Below are positions 1 to 9,180 of a stretch of DNA of 64,000 bases, piece after piece. Origin of the DNA: Flavobacteriales bacterium UBA852 (GTDB taxonomy: Bacteria > Bacteroidota > Bacteroidia > Flavobacteriales_E > Vicingaceae); assembly GCA_002295925.1 (NCBI GenBank), contig DBGO01000013.1, positions 62,001 to 126,000 of the forward strand, in the 5' to 3' direction. Position numbers and translations under genes: made by a program. The notes below the pieces were generated by a model. It made no database searches, was not told the DNA's origin, and worked only from the letters and a program-made list of their open reading frames with translations. Each line of letters starts with the position of its first letter. Within the stretch, counting starts at the first letter, position 1.

Positions 1-901
1 TAATTTTTTTGCCTATAAGCATTTCTTTATACTTATTGTCCAATTCGTTTTCCCAACCAATCAGGTATTTTGTAAAAGGGCTGATGTTTAAGGTGTTTAT
101 TCTGCGGTAAGGAAAAGCCATAATCTCGTTAGGAAATTCTTTCATGGCAAATTCTTTTTTCTTTCGGGCTTTTCGTTTTCGGTCAAATGGCGACATATAT
201 AAATCGTGAGCGCCAAACAGGTGCATAAACTCATGTGCAATTACCCCCGGCGATTTAAAACTTACAACAGCATATTCGGGCGTTTCGCTGCTTTGCGTAT
301 GCAATGCTACAGACATTTCTCTTTTATAGAAATTATTGATAAAATAAACCAATGCAACATTGTCGGTTTTGTAAATATCGCGCAAACGAGCCAAGAGTTT
401 TTCGCGGTCTTTGGGTTTTATTTTTGTCTTTGTAATTCTAGATGTGTCGGGTCCGTATGATTTTAATGCTTCTTTTGCTATTTTATCTGCCCAACGGTCT
501 AAATATTTCATTCCGTAAACCACGCCTGTAGAAGGAAATAAGGTTTCCGTAAGCGTGCGCTTTTGCATTTTTCCCTCTATGGGAATAACGTTTTTGGGTG
601 TTTTATGATAATCGAGCTTAATGTTTAATGAAATGCCTTCTTTTTTGGCTTGGGATTCAATCCAATCGATGGCTTTTTGAGCAGAATCCAAGGTAGATTC
701 AATGTCGTATTCTGTCCAAACGCCGGTGTATTTCGAATCCACAAAAATGGCATACAATACTACGTTGCCTTTAAGCTTTTTACAAACATTATTGTTGACC
801 GAAGCAATGTGAAATACGCCTTTATTACTTACTTTCACATATCTGATTCGGCACGAAATTATTATTAAAACAACAGTAAGAGCAACAAAAATCTTTTTCA
901 T
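1..901 (-). CDS. Metzincin-like zinc metalloprotease lipoprotein (3' end truncated by window edge)
   Basis: Reading from the ATG at 901, 300 codons stay open to the window edge, so the C-terminus is missing. The N-terminus is a lipoprotein signal (hydrophobic residues 4-15, lipobox IISC with Cys17), so the mature protein should be an envelope lipoprotein. Residues 223-233 read HEFMHLFGAHD, which fits the extended HExxHxxGxxD zinc site of metzincins, and EIMA near 259-262 is placed like a Met-turn. The substrate is unknown. A 92-base gap separates it from the coiled-coil protein gene upstream on the same strand. The reading frame and zinc motif are directly visible; the protease assignment is inferred from the motif alone, and the family could not be named more closely. 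Confidence 0.8.
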   Translation of the reverse strand, partial: MKKIFVALTVVLIIISCRIRYVKVSNKGVFHIASVNNNVCKKLKGNVVLYAIFVDSKYTGVWTEYDIESTLDSAQKAIDWIESQAKKEGISLNIKLDYHKTPKNVIPIEGKMQKRTLTETLFPSTGVVYGMKYLDRWADKIAKEALKSYGPDTSRITKTKIKPKDREKLLARLRDIYKTDNVALVYFINNFYKREMSVALHTQSSETPEYAVVSFKSPGVIAHEFMHLFGAHDLYMSPFDRKRKARKKKEFAMKEFPNEIMAFPYRRINTLNISPFTKYLIGWENELDNKYKEMLIGKKI

Positions 902-993
902 AACGCAATATTATCGGAATTAGAACAAAACTTTTAACGCATTTACATACGTTTTGTTGCTCGAAAAGCAAAATTATTGCCAAAAAAGAACCC

Positions 994-1956
994 TTATTTC
1001 AATTCCAGTTTGGTGCGACCAATATCCACACCGCTTTCGTAAATTTCAATATTGTATTCGCCGGGTAAGAAGTCGTTTATTTTTGCCCAGTCCATTTGTA
1101 CTTGCATTTCTTCGTTTTGATAGTCGATTTGTTTTTTAATGCTGTATAATCCTTTTACGCCGTTAAATTCAAATTTATATTCATCGGAGTTTCCTTCGGC
1201 AAGCACTTTTCCGTCAGGACCTAAAATTCGAACATAAATCCATTTTTTTCCCGGAGGAGTAACTTCATTTTTCAAAATAGTAAATTTAATGCGGATTTTA
1301 TCGGCTTTCGAGGCGCGCGTAACCGGCTTTGAAGTATTGTTGCTTTTTTTAATTTTAATGGCATAAGCTTGCGTGTTTATGGTTTTTAAGCGTGATGCCA
1401 CATTTACCTTGGTAGTAAGTTCTTCATTAACTTGCGAAAGTTCTTCGTTTTGTGTTTTTTGAGTGGTAAGTTCTTGTGTAATTTGTTGATTCTCTTGTTT
1501 TAATATTTTATTGGCCGTGTTCAAAGAATCAATTTCTTCATATTTTTGTTTTAAAATTTCGCGCAAACGGTCGGCTTCTTTTTTAGCTTTATACAGCGAA
1601 TATTTATACCGGTCGATTTTATCCAACAGGTCTTTTATTTTTTCTTTTTCGGCTTCAATTTCGGCTTTTAACTCTTCATTGTCGGTTTCAAGCAATTCGT
1701 ATTCTTTGAGCATTTTTTCAAGCTCCATTTTTACCAAATCTTTTTCGCTGATTACTTCATTTTTTTCAGCCGTTACTTGTTCAAGCAACTCCTTTTGGTC
1801 AAGGTACAATTTAAGTAAATATCCACAAGTTAAAAACAACAAAATGGATAATATCAAAAATATTTTTCCGGAGTTATTCTTTTTTTCAGCTGATTGAGCA
1901 GTTTCTATTTTATTGGGTTTTTCAGCTTTTGGCGTAGTTTGTGGTTTGTCGGTCAT
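994..1956 (-). CDS. Single-pass membrane coiled-coil protein, function unknown
   Basis: 320 residues. A charged, Lys/Pro-rich cytoplasmic tail (1-30) is followed by one membrane helix (about 31-51) and a long heptad-rich coiled coil (about 52-190) dominated by Glu, Lys and Leu. After a basic linker near 200-215 there is a C-terminal region (about 218-320) with alternating hydrophobic residues and several Gly turns, probably a small beta-sandwich in the periplasm. I do not recognise a named family; this architecture is common among uncharacterised Bacteroidota proteins. The ATG at 1956 is the natural start. A TACTTTTG element at 1980-1987 on the same strand could be its promoter. Divergent from comF. 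The role is unknown; a structural or scaffolding envelope function is only a guess. Confidence 0.75.
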   Translation of the reverse strand: MTDKPQTTPKAEKPNKIETAQSAEKKNNSGKIFLILSILLFLTCGYLLKLYLDQKELLEQVTAEKNEVISEKDLVKMELEKMLKEYELLETDNEELKAEIEAEKEKIKDLLDKIDRYKYSLYKAKKEADRLREILKQKYEEIDSLNTANKILKQENQQITQELTTQKTQNEELSQVNEELTTKVNVASRLKTINTQAYAIKIKKSNNTSKPVTRASKADKIRIKFTILKNEVTPPGKKWIYVRILGPDGKVLAEGNSDEYKFEFNGVKGLYSIKKQIDYQNEEMQVQMDWAKINDFLPGEYNIEIYESGVDIGRTKLELK

Positions 1957-1979
1957 TTTTCAATAAATTTAGCGATAAG

Positions 1980-1987
1980 CAAAAGTA
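1980..1987 (-). promoter_or_regulatory. Candidate Bacteroidota -7 promoter element
   Basis: On the minus strand this reads TACTTTTG, matching the TAnnTTTG -7 consensus of Bacteroidota. It lies 23 bases upstream of the ATG at 1956. No good TTTG -33 element is seen at the usual distance, so the call is tentative. Confidence 0.4.
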
Positions 1988-2058
1988 TTTAATTTTATGT
2001 AATAATTTGATGTTAACACGGTTAATGCGTATTTTTATTGCTTATTGACTACTAACGA

Positions 2059-2760
2059 ATGTTAAAACAGCTTAAACAAATATCGTATGCCTTTGCTCAC
2101 GTATTATATCCGCGCACTTGCTTTGGTTGCGGAACAGCACTTTTGCAAAACGAACAATTGATTTGTGAGCGATGCTTATTGCAAATGCCCGAAACGGGCT
2201 TTTTAGATGTTTCCGATAATCGGATTGAAAAAATATTTTGGGGAAGAACAGAAATTGAACAAGCAGCAGCGGTTTTTCGCTTTAGCAAAGGCGGAATCGT
2301 TCAAAAATTAATTCATCAGGTAAAGTATAAAAAACAAAAAGAGTTAGGTGTTTTCTTGGGAGAAATAATGGGCATAGCGATGTCAAAAAGTAATCGTTGG
2401 ACAAATTTCGACTATATCATTCCGGTTCCGTTGCATCCCAAAAAAGAAAAAATCAGAGGATACAACCAAAGTTTGCTTTTGGCAGAAGGCATAGCCAAAC
2501 ACATCACCGGCGAAGTGCTTAACGATAATCTTGTTCGAAATATATTTACCGAAACACAAACCAAAAAGTCGCGCTTGGAACGTTGGAAAAACACATCGGA
2601 TATTTTTGTGTTGAACAACCCTAAACAAATAAACCAAAAACATATTCTGTTGATAGACGATATTATAACCACAGGCAGCACGTTAGAAGCATGCATCAAT
2701 GCCTTAAAGCAATATGCCGATTGCCGCGTGAGCGTTATTACTTTTGCCGCTGCGGATTGA
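2059..2760 (+). CDS. comF: ComF family phosphoribosyltransferase-like protein
   Basis: 233 residues. The N-terminal zinc-ribbon is visible as CFGC (Cys21, Cys24) and CERC (Cys36, Cys39). The C-terminal half is a type I phosphoribosyltransferase domain with the PRPP-binding loop LLIDDIITTGST at about 197-208. ComF proteins in naturally competent bacteria act in the cytosol on incoming single-stranded DNA; the GntX members have other roles, and the enzymatic activity is unproven. The length is typical of the family and the ATG at 2059 gives the expected N-terminus. It is a single plus-strand gene between divergent and convergent neighbours, ending 6 bases from the stop of the glycosyltransferase gene. 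No other competence gene is seen nearby, so a role in DNA uptake here is not shown. Confidence 0.9.
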   Translation: MLKQLKQISYAFAHVLYPRTCFGCGTALLQNEQLICERCLLQMPETGFLDVSDNRIEKIFWGRTEIEQAAAVFRFSKGGIVQKLIHQVKYKKQKELGVFLGEIMGIAMSKSNRWTNFDYIIPVPLHPKKEKIRGYNQSLLLAEGIAKHITGEVLNDNLVRNIFTETQTKKSRLERWKNTSDIFVLNNPKQINQKHILLIDDIITTGSTLEACINALKQYADCRVSVITFAAAD

Positions 2761-2766
2761 TTTATT

Positions 2767-4068
2767 TTAAATTACACCCCTCTTTCGTACAGAAATAAAA
2801 TACTCATACACAAAAGCTAAAAATACAACTGTATATTCCAATGTAATCAATAACGGGTTTTCGGAAACATTTGCCTGCTGATAAGCACTGTAAGAAACAA
2901 CAACCATTAGCGACCAAAATATTGCATACCACGATTTAGAGCAAAAAACGGCTAAGAAAACCAAATTAACAATATACCACGGATGCACAGTTGTAGCCAA
3001 CAGTAAATAAACGGAATATGCCCACAATAACGGACAAAAATTAAATTTTTGCCCGGTTTCATCAAAATGTCTTAAAAAAGAAAGCAAATAAATAAGCATA
3101 ATGACTGAAAAAGAGATAATGCTTAACCATGTTCCTGCGGTTTTTATCGGGTTGTAACCCAAAACCGATTCGCCAACCGTTCGTAAAATATAATATACCG
3201 ATGCATTAAACTCAAAGGTGTGAAAATACAAATCAATACTTTGCATAAAATTATGCCATTCGCTTTGATGCAAATAAAACCAACCGAATATTACTGTAAA
3301 AGAAAGTATAAATCCTCCCAAAAAAGTAATAATTTGCTTTCGGAAAATCCATAATAAATAAGGTAAGAAAATTAATACACTTAGCTTTACGCCTACTGCC
3401 AAACCAAAGCTTATGCCTGACCAAAAAGATTTTTGTTTGCTATACAACCACCAACTCAGCAGCAAAAAAAACAACATTACCCCTTCGAAATGTAAATTGC
3501 CCGAGATTTCTACTATTACCAATGGGTTAAGTGCATAAATCAACGATTTCCATTGCGCCATTTTTAACGCTATCAGCATTTTTCGCAACAGGATAATCAT
3601 TAGTATTTCGAAAATCAACAAGAGTATTCGCAAACTTATAATTGCCGATTGCTCGGAATAATTGTAAAAATATCCCGCAACTGCAAAAAACAATTGATTT
3701 ACAGGCGGATAAACCGAATAATAGTTCTTGGAATTTAATTTTTCGTACAGCGTTGCGTCATATTCTTTTTCGGGTAAACCGGCATAAGGACTTTCCGACC
3801 GGATAATTTTTTTTCCGTCCCAGATAAAACGGTACACGTCATCCGAAAGATTTGGCGTTGCGAATAAAAAAACAGCTCGCAACAACACGGCGCCCAGCAG
3901 CAAACGGTTTACATATTGCTTATCTCTTACTGTTGCCAACCAATAAAGGTAAACGAGCCCGTTTATACCATACAATGCGATTAACAATCCGAAGTTTTCG
4001 CGTACGGTTTCGTAACCCAATAAATAATATACAACTGCCGAAAGTATCAGCAACAAATAATGAATCAT
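2767..4068 (-). CDS. GT-C type membrane mannosyl/glycosyltransferase (GT87/MptB-like)
   Basis: 433 residues with about ten hydrophobic membrane segments. An acidic pair in the first extracytoplasmic loop (LSDDVYRFIWDG, Asp76-Asp77) is the hallmark of GT-C enzymes that use polyprenyl-phosphate sugars; the DxYRxxWDG pattern recalls polyprenol-phosphomannose-dependent mannosyltransferases. The reaction is inferred: transfer of a sugar from polyprenyl phosphate to a glycan or lipid at the periplasmic face. It is the last gene of a five-gene operon, 32 bases after the CESA-like GT2, and a DPM1-like synthase two genes upstream could supply its donor. The sugar and acceptor are not evident. Confident of a GT-C fold, less so of mannose as the donor sugar. 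Confidence 0.78.
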   Translation of the reverse strand: MIHYLLLILSAVVYYLLGYETVRENFGLLIALYGINGLVYLYWLATVRDKQYVNRLLLGAVLLRAVFLFATPNLSDDVYRFIWDGKKIIRSESPYAGLPEKEYDATLYEKLNSKNYYSVYPPVNQLFFAVAGYFYNYSEQSAIISLRILLLIFEILMIILLRKMLIALKMAQWKSLIYALNPLVIVEISGNLHFEGVMLFFLLLSWWLYSKQKSFWSGISFGLAVGVKLSVLIFLPYLLWIFRKQIITFLGGFILSFTVIFGWFYLHQSEWHNFMQSIDLYFHTFEFNASVYYILRTVGESVLGYNPIKTAGTWLSIISFSVIMLIYLLSFLRHFDETGQKFNFCPLLWAYSVYLLLATTVHPWYIVNLVFLAVFCSKSWYAIFWSLMVVVSYSAYQQANVSENPLLITLEYTVVFLAFVYEYFISVRKRGVI

Positions 4069-4100
4069 CGGTTTTGTTTGACCGATAAAAATAAATTTTT

Positions 4101-5597
4101 TTAACCGATTGTTTTTGGTTTCAGCTTACGGGTTTTCAAGACCGGAACGTTAACAGCCACCCATTGCCGTAAATTTTGCATATTTAAATACCCAATGCCA
4201 AAAATCAACATAACCCAAAAAGGCAAAAAACTGTAATCATTGAAACGAATACTTAAAAACACGGCATAACCGGAATACAACAAAACTGCCCACTCAAAAA
4301 CGGTATGAACCGAAGGTTTAAATTGAAGGTATTTGTTTTTGGTCCAGGTTTGCATTTCCTCAACGTTAAACTTTGGCGTTCTGACAAAAGGTGTTTTTTT
4401 ATTAAAAAATGCTTCCAAAACTGCCAATGAATTGTGAATAAGCAATCCCATGGTTACGGATAAAAACAAAGGATATTTCCACCAAAAAGATTTTTTGTTT
4501 TCTTCGGCAAACCAATAAAAAGCTCCGAAAAATACAAAACTCAACAAGCTTACCGACAATAAGTTAAATACTGTTTTCCATTCGGGATGATGAATTTTGA
4601 TAAAAAACACCGGAACACTAAAAACAGCAACATACAAGATAAATAAATAGACCGAACTGTTGAGCAAATGAAAAAATGCGTGTTTTTTTACAGAAAAAGA
4701 AAGGTTTTTATTGCGCAAAACGTTTAATAGATGTTTTTTGGCGCATTCGGCAGCTCCTTTTGTCCATCTAAACTGCTGATTTTTTAGTGCTTGAACCGTT
4801 ATGGGTAATTCTGCCGGGGTTTCCAAAGCAGGTAAATACTTAAAATTCCATCCTTTTAGTTGGGCACGATAGCTTAAATCCAAATCTTCGGTCAGTGTGT
4901 CGGATTGCCAATTGCCGGCATCTTCAATGCATTCTTTTCGCCAAATGCCGGCTGTGCCGTTAAAATTGATAAATGCTCCGGAAAGCATCCGGGCAGTCTG
5001 CTCTACTTTAAAATGAGTATCCAAACCAAACGCTTGTAATTTGGTTAAAAGTGAAAAGTTTTTATTGCTGTGCCCCCAGCGCGTTTGTACCATTCCCGTT
5101 TTCGGATTTTGGAAATACGGCACCGTTTCCAACAAAAAATTGGTATTGGGCATAAAATCGGCATCGAAAATAGCAATTAACTCACCGGTTGCATATCGTA
5201 AACCGTTTTTCAAAGCGCCGGCTTTATATCCTACTCTATTATTACGATGAATGTAGTCTATTTGAACATCCGGATAGAGTGAAATCTCTTTTTTAATAAT
5301 TTCGGACGTTTCATCGGTTGAGTCGTCTAAAATTTGAATTTGTAATTTTTCTTTAGGATAATCCAAAGCACAAACATATTGCAACAACCGTTTAACCACA
5401 TACTTTTCATTATACACCGGTAATTGTACGGTTACATTTGGTAAATAATGATTGTTTTCCAGTTTTTTTACCGAATTCTTTTCCTTTTCCGAGTGCCAAT
5501 ATCGTAGAGCCAAACCAAATTGTTCTATGCTGTAAAGCAAAATAAACAACAATCCAACGGCATAAATGACTAATATGGCAATTTCGGCATAAATCAA
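4101..5597 (-). CDS. CESA-like family 2 processive glycosyltransferase (membrane)
   Basis: 498 residues. One N-terminal membrane helix (5-25), then a cytosolic GT-A domain carrying the full processive GT2 signature: QLPVYNE at 58-64, DD at 91-92, DAD at 145-147, TED at 236-238 and QQFRW at 274-278. Four or more membrane helices follow (about 305-400 and 440-485). The layout resembles cellulose synthase and glucomannan synthase catalytic subunits, so a polysaccharide or glycolipid product is expected. No PilZ domain is seen. The start is TTG at 5597, one base after the stop of the DPM1-like gene; no nearby in-frame ATG exists and the next Met is inside the catalytic domain. The product sugar cannot be deduced. 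Confidence 0.85.
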   Translation of the reverse strand: MIYAEIAILVIYAVGLLFILLYSIEQFGLALRYWHSEKEKNSVKKLENNHYLPNVTVQLPVYNEKYVVKRLLQYVCALDYPKEKLQIQILDDSTDETSEIIKKEISLYPDVQIDYIHRNNRVGYKAGALKNGLRYATGELIAIFDADFMPNTNFLLETVPYFQNPKTGMVQTRWGHSNKNFSLLTKLQAFGLDTHFKVEQTARMLSGAFINFNGTAGIWRKECIEDAGNWQSDTLTEDLDLSYRAQLKGWNFKYLPALETPAELPITVQALKNQQFRWTKGAAECAKKHLLNVLRNKNLSFSVKKHAFFHLLNSSVYLFILYVAVFSVPVFFIKIHHPEWKTVFNLLSVSLLSFVFFGAFYWFAEENKKSFWWKYPLFLSVTMGLLIHNSLAVLEAFFNKKTPFVRTPKFNVEEMQTWTKNKYLQFKPSVHTVFEWAVLLYSGYAVFLSIRFNDYSFLPFWVMLIFGIGYLNMQNLRQWVAVNVPVLKTRKLKPKTIG

Positions 5598-5598
5598 T

Positions 5599-6321
5599 TT
5601 ACATATATTTAAAAATCCAACTTAATATTTTGTATCCGGCACCTATGGTTCCTTTTACCGTCCCCGATACTTTTGAAACGCCTATTCTCTTTTTATAATT
5701 CACCGGAACTTCACTTACTTTCAACCCTTTTTTTGCCGCTTTCAATTGCATTTCAACTGTCCAGCCGTAGGTTTTGTCTTCCATTTCCATTTTTTTTAAT
5801 GCTTCCCACTTAATAGCTCTAAACGGTCCTAAATCGGTATAGTGAACTTTGTAAAACAATCGTATCAACCTTGTTGCCAACCAATTGCCGAAAATTTGTT
5901 GCGGGGTCATACTGCCTTTTTCTTTCTTTCCCAAAGCACGGCTGCCAATTACCATATCATAACTATTTTGAATAATGGGCGCTACAACTTTGGGTAATTC
6001 CTCCGGATAATCCGAATAATCAGCATCTAAAAAAACTATTATATCGGTTTCTCTATCCGCCGTTTGATGAATATACTCCATTCCTTTTAAGCAAGCATAT
6101 CCGTAACCTTGCCTTGGTTCTCTTAAAACAGTGGCTCCTTGTTTTTCGGCTTCGCTTGCTGTTTGGTCGGAAGAATTATTATCTACAACAATAATTTCGG
6201 AAACCTTGTCTTTTGGAATGTCTTTTATTACTTGACCAACGCTGTTTTCTTCATTAAACGCAGGAATTATCACTCGTATTTGTAGTGCTTTTTGTGAATT
6301 GTTGTCGGTAATATTTTTCAT
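5599..6321 (-). CDS. DPM1-like polyprenyl-phosphate glycosyltransferase (GT2)
   Basis: 240 residues. A GT-A fold is indicated by VIIPAFNEENS (17-27), VVDNNSSDQT (45-54) and the metal-binding DAD at 99-101. This group transfers hexose from a nucleotide sugar to polyprenyl phosphate on the cytosolic face. There is no large C-terminal membrane domain, only a weakly hydrophobic tail, as in the short DPM1 class. It lies 80 bases downstream of the polyferredoxin gene and 1 base upstream of the CESA-like GT2, so it is probably co-transcribed. Biochemically it pairs well with the GT-C enzyme at the end of the operon, which would use the lipid-linked sugar. Some members of the wider family have other acceptors, so the substrate is inferred. 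Confidence 0.85.
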   Translation of the reverse strand: MKNITDNNSQKALQIRVIIPAFNEENSVGQVIKDIPKDKVSEIIVVDNNSSDQTASEAEKQGATVLREPRQGYGYACLKGMEYIHQTADRETDIIVFLDADYSDYPEELPKVVAPIIQNSYDMVIGSRALGKKEKGSMTPQQIFGNWLATRLIRLFYKVHYTDLGPFRAIKWEALKKMEMEDKTYGWTVEMQLKAAKKGLKVSEVPVNYKKRIGVSKVSGTVKGTIGAGYKILSWIFKYM

Positions 6322-6401
6322 AAAAGACGTTAACTCCCGGTTGAAGATTACAAATTACCGCTTTTCTTTATCACAAAACAAATGTTTAGCACATCATTCA
6401 T

Positions 6402-7832
6402 CTATACATCAAAACTGTTGTGGTTTATTTTGATGCTCTCATTTCCAAAAGTAAACGGCGTATCAGGTTTTATACGATTTTCTTCGGGACCGTTTTCCAG
6501 CTTTAAAACGCCACGCGGACAAACCGCCGTACAAATACCACAACCTACACACGAAGCGCGCACAATATTTTGTCCCTTTTGTGCATAACTTCTTACATCT
6601 ATTCCTTGTTCGCAATAAGTAGAACAATTTCCACACGAAATGCACTGTCCGCCATTGGTGGTAATTCTAAACCGCGATTTGAACCGTTGAATAATGCCCA
6701 TATACCCTGCCAACGGACAACCAAAACGACACCAAACCCGGTTGCCCAACAACGGATAAAAACCAACACCAATAACACCCGAAAACATTGCGCCAATTAA
6801 AAATCCGTATGGTCGTTTGAACCAAGTATAAATATCTAACCCCAAGAATGTATTGGTGTGCATAAAATAACCATACAAAACAGCTGTAGTTTCGATGGTA
6901 ATGTAAAGCAAAATGCTGTAAATCATCCAACGTTCAATTTTCCAAGATTTTAGAGTTTTGGAAGAAAGGTGTCTGAAACTATCCCCTGCGGTTTCTGCCA
7001 AACCTCCGCAACCGCACACCCAACTGCAATACCATCTTTTACCCACAAAATAGGTTATTATTGGCGTGAAAACAGCAAACATAAAAATTCCCCAAACCAA
7101 ATAAAACATTCCCAATGTTCCGCTGTTGAGCATATTGTTTAAATGCCAATCTTCGAAAAAATAATAGTTGAGCGGCCAAAAATATTTTAAATCTTTGGCA
7201 AAATAAGCGTCGCTGTCGTTTAAACCTTCCAAAATTTCGGGAATAAAATAAGCAAACACCAATTGCGATAAAATAACAACAATTGTACGGATGGTTTGGT
7301 ATCTGTTGTGGCGGTATTTTACAATAAACTTAATGCCAAAAGCCAAAACAAGTAATGTGTAAATGGTGCCATACATAAACCATTGTGTTGCCGGGTTACC
7401 GTTTAATGCTTTACTCAACGGGTCGAAAAGAGCAATAACACCCGTGTTAGTAGTATTTTCACCTTGTGACAAACCCAGCATTTCGGGAAACCAATACAAC
7501 AACACATAAAAAGTTGTAAGAACCGCTCCGGTTATCCAACCCAAAACTCCTCGTGAAGTGAGCGAATTAAACCACACGCCGTTGTTTTTAATCCCTGCCG
7601 GCTTTCCGGCATACGTGCCGTATGTATATAACAATACTCCGAAAAAAATTCCACCAATAAAAACGGCTAATTGCATTGTATTTTCCTGAGAAACAGGAAT
7701 GTTAAAAAAATTCAAAAAGAAAACCGTAAGTGCAGAAAAAGACAGAAAAAGTCCGGTTTTTTGCCAACCATTTAGCTTTTGCGGGTGTGGTTGCGCAATG
7801 GAAAAATCATTATTTAGTTTTACTTCTTGCAT
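6402..7832 (-). CDS. NapH/NosR-like membrane polyferredoxin with 4Fe-4S clusters
   Basis: 476 residues. Six or so membrane helices are interspersed with Cys motifs: WYCSWVCGC (Cys269, 273, 275), WCRFGCP (Cys368, 372), then a soluble 2[4Fe-4S] ferredoxin module with Cys397/400/403/407 and Cys428/431/434/438. The twin membrane CxxxCP-type motifs plus ferredoxin are typical of NapH, NosR and MauN proteins, which pass electrons between the quinone pool and periplasmic or cytosolic partners. It starts 1 base after the FAD oxidoreductase stop, which strongly suggests they work together. No nitrate or nitrous oxide reductase gene is in the window, so the electron acceptor is unknown. It is unusual that three glycosyltransferases follow in the same operon. 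Confidence 0.88.
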   Translation of the reverse strand: MQEVKLNNDFSIAQPHPQKLNGWQKTGLFLSFSALTVFFLNFFNIPVSQENTMQLAVFIGGIFFGVLLYTYGTYAGKPAGIKNNGVWFNSLTSRGVLGWITGAVLTTFYVLLYWFPEMLGLSQGENTTNTGVIALFDPLSKALNGNPATQWFMYGTIYTLLVLAFGIKFIVKYRHNRYQTIRTIVVILSQLVFAYFIPEILEGLNDSDAYFAKDLKYFWPLNYYFFEDWHLNNMLNSGTLGMFYLVWGIFMFAVFTPIITYFVGKRWYCSWVCGCGGLAETAGDSFRHLSSKTLKSWKIERWMIYSILLYITIETTAVLYGYFMHTNTFLGLDIYTWFKRPYGFLIGAMFSGVIGVGFYPLLGNRVWCRFGCPLAGYMGIIQRFKSRFRITTNGGQCISCGNCSTYCEQGIDVRSYAQKGQNIVRASCVGCGICTAVCPRGVLKLENGPEENRIKPDTPFTFGNESIKINHNSFDV

Positions 7833-7833
7833 A

Positions 7834-9180
7834 TTATGCTTTTAAAAATTCTAAAATCCGTTTCCAACTTTTCTTGGCAGGAACAATGTTTTTATTGAAT
7901 TTTCGGTTAAAATCATTTATAATTTCTTGATGGTAATCCGGGTAAAGCTCAGGGTCGAAAAATGCATCCGAAAGAAATTTTATTACTTCATCAATGTGCT
8001 TTTTCTTTTCAATCCATCCGGCACACACTTCGTGGCGCAAACGGATGCCAAAAGCATTTACGCCCAAAAACCGGTGGGCTTCTTTATCAAAAACAAAATA
8101 CAGCGAAACTTTTTTTTCGGGTTTTTCCCAGTAAAAAACAGCGTGTGAATCATCCGGTTGGGCAGGGACTGTTCCGTAAGTTTGATATTCTATTTCGAAA
8201 AATTTTGCCGAGTTGAACCACGTACCGGGACGATATGCTGTTTTTTTACGGCAAATGGTTTGTGCTACGGTTTCGCCCATCATTTTACCTGTGTACCAAA
8301 CTTGCTCAATGTTTCTTCTGCCTGTGGGATGCTTTCTAAATTCGGCACAATCGCCAATGGCATATACGTTGGGAATATTGGTTTCCAAAAACTTATTGAC
8401 CAATATGCCGCGGTTTATTTCCAATGAAGAATTTTTTAAAAAATCTACATTTGGCGAAACGCCTACCACCAAGCCAACAAACTGACAGTCAATAATTTCT
8501 CCCGACTTGGTTTTTACTGCTTTTACCCTGTTGTTTTCATCGCCGATAATCTCGTCCAACTCGGTTTGCAAGCGTAAATCAATACCGTTTTCAACAATAT
8601 GTTGCTCAATCATTTTAGCATTTTCTTCGGGCAAAACATTACCCCAATAATGCTTTTCTCTTACCAAAAACGTAACCTCATTACCTCTGCTGTGCAACAT
8701 TTCGCAAAGCTCAATACCAATTAAACCGCCGCCAACGACCACCGCCCGTTGAATGTTTGCGGTATTTTGCTCCATTAACTCTAAATCTTGTACACTGTAT
8801 AATCCCTGAACACCCTTTAAATCTTGACCTTTCCACCCAAATTTATTGGGCTTAGAACCAACCGCCAAAATTAATTTATCATAATGCAAACGGTTATTTT
8901 TTTGAAGTTTCAACGCTTTATCGTCAAAATCTATTTCTTGCACATAATCAAAAAGTAAGTTGATGTTGTTTTTTTCCCAAAACCAAGGCTCATAAGGTTG
9001 TGTATGCTCAAACTTCATATGTCCCATATACACATACATAAGCGCTGTGCGCGAAAAAAAATATTCGGTTTCGGCAGAAATAACCGTTATTTTTTTATCG
9101 GAAAATTTACGAATATGCCGTGCAGCAGTAATGCCGCTAATGCCATTGCCTATTATTACGATATGTTCCGGTTTGTTCAT
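7834..9180 (-). CDS. NAD(P)/FAD-dependent oxidoreductase (NirB/rubredoxin-reductase-like)
   Basis: About 448 residues from the ATG at 9180; an in-frame TTG at 9192 is less likely because it adds only four residues. The FAD dinucleotide fold is seen in IVIIGNGISGITAA near the N-terminus, the NAD(P) fold in VVVGGGLIGIELCE near 150, and the second FAD motif NVYAIGDCAE near 300. The overall order matches class I pyridine nucleotide-disulfide reductases without the redox-active CxxxxC, as in rubredoxin reductase and the N-terminal part of NirB. It would oxidise NAD(P)H and pass electrons to an iron-sulfur partner, most simply the polyferredoxin encoded 1 base downstream. It is the first gene of the five-gene operon. 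The specific acceptor is unknown. Confidence 0.88.
   Translation of the reverse strand: MNKPEHIVIIGNGISGITAARHIRKFSDKKITVISAETEYFFSRTALMYVYMGHMKFEHTQPYEPWFWEKNNINLLFDYVQEIDFDDKALKLQKNNRLHYDKLILAVGSKPNKFGWKGQDLKGVQGLYSVQDLELMEQNTANIQRAVVVGGGLIGIELCEMLHSRGNEVTFLVREKHYWGNVLPEENAKMIEQHIVENGIDLRLQTELDEIIGDENNRVKAVKTKSGEIIDCQFVGLVVGVSPNVDFLKNSSLEINRGILVNKFLETNIPNVYAIGDCAEFRKHPTGRRNIEQVWYTGKMMGETVAQTICRKKTAYRPGTWFNSAKFFEIEYQTYGTVPAQPDDSHAVFYWEKPEKKVSLYFVFDKEAHRFLGVNAFGIRLRHEVCAGWIEKKKHIDEVIKFLSDAFFDPELYPDYHQEIINDFNRKFNKNIVPAKKSWKRILEFLKA

Noticed and set aside
206..868. Plus-strand open frames opposite the metalloprotease gene
   Set aside because: They lie antisense to a gene with a signal peptide and zinc motif, and their translations have no recognisable features.
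6402..9180. Redox pair as part of nitrate or nitrous oxide respiration
   Set aside because: No nap, nos or nir catalytic subunit is present, and glycosyltransferases follow directly.
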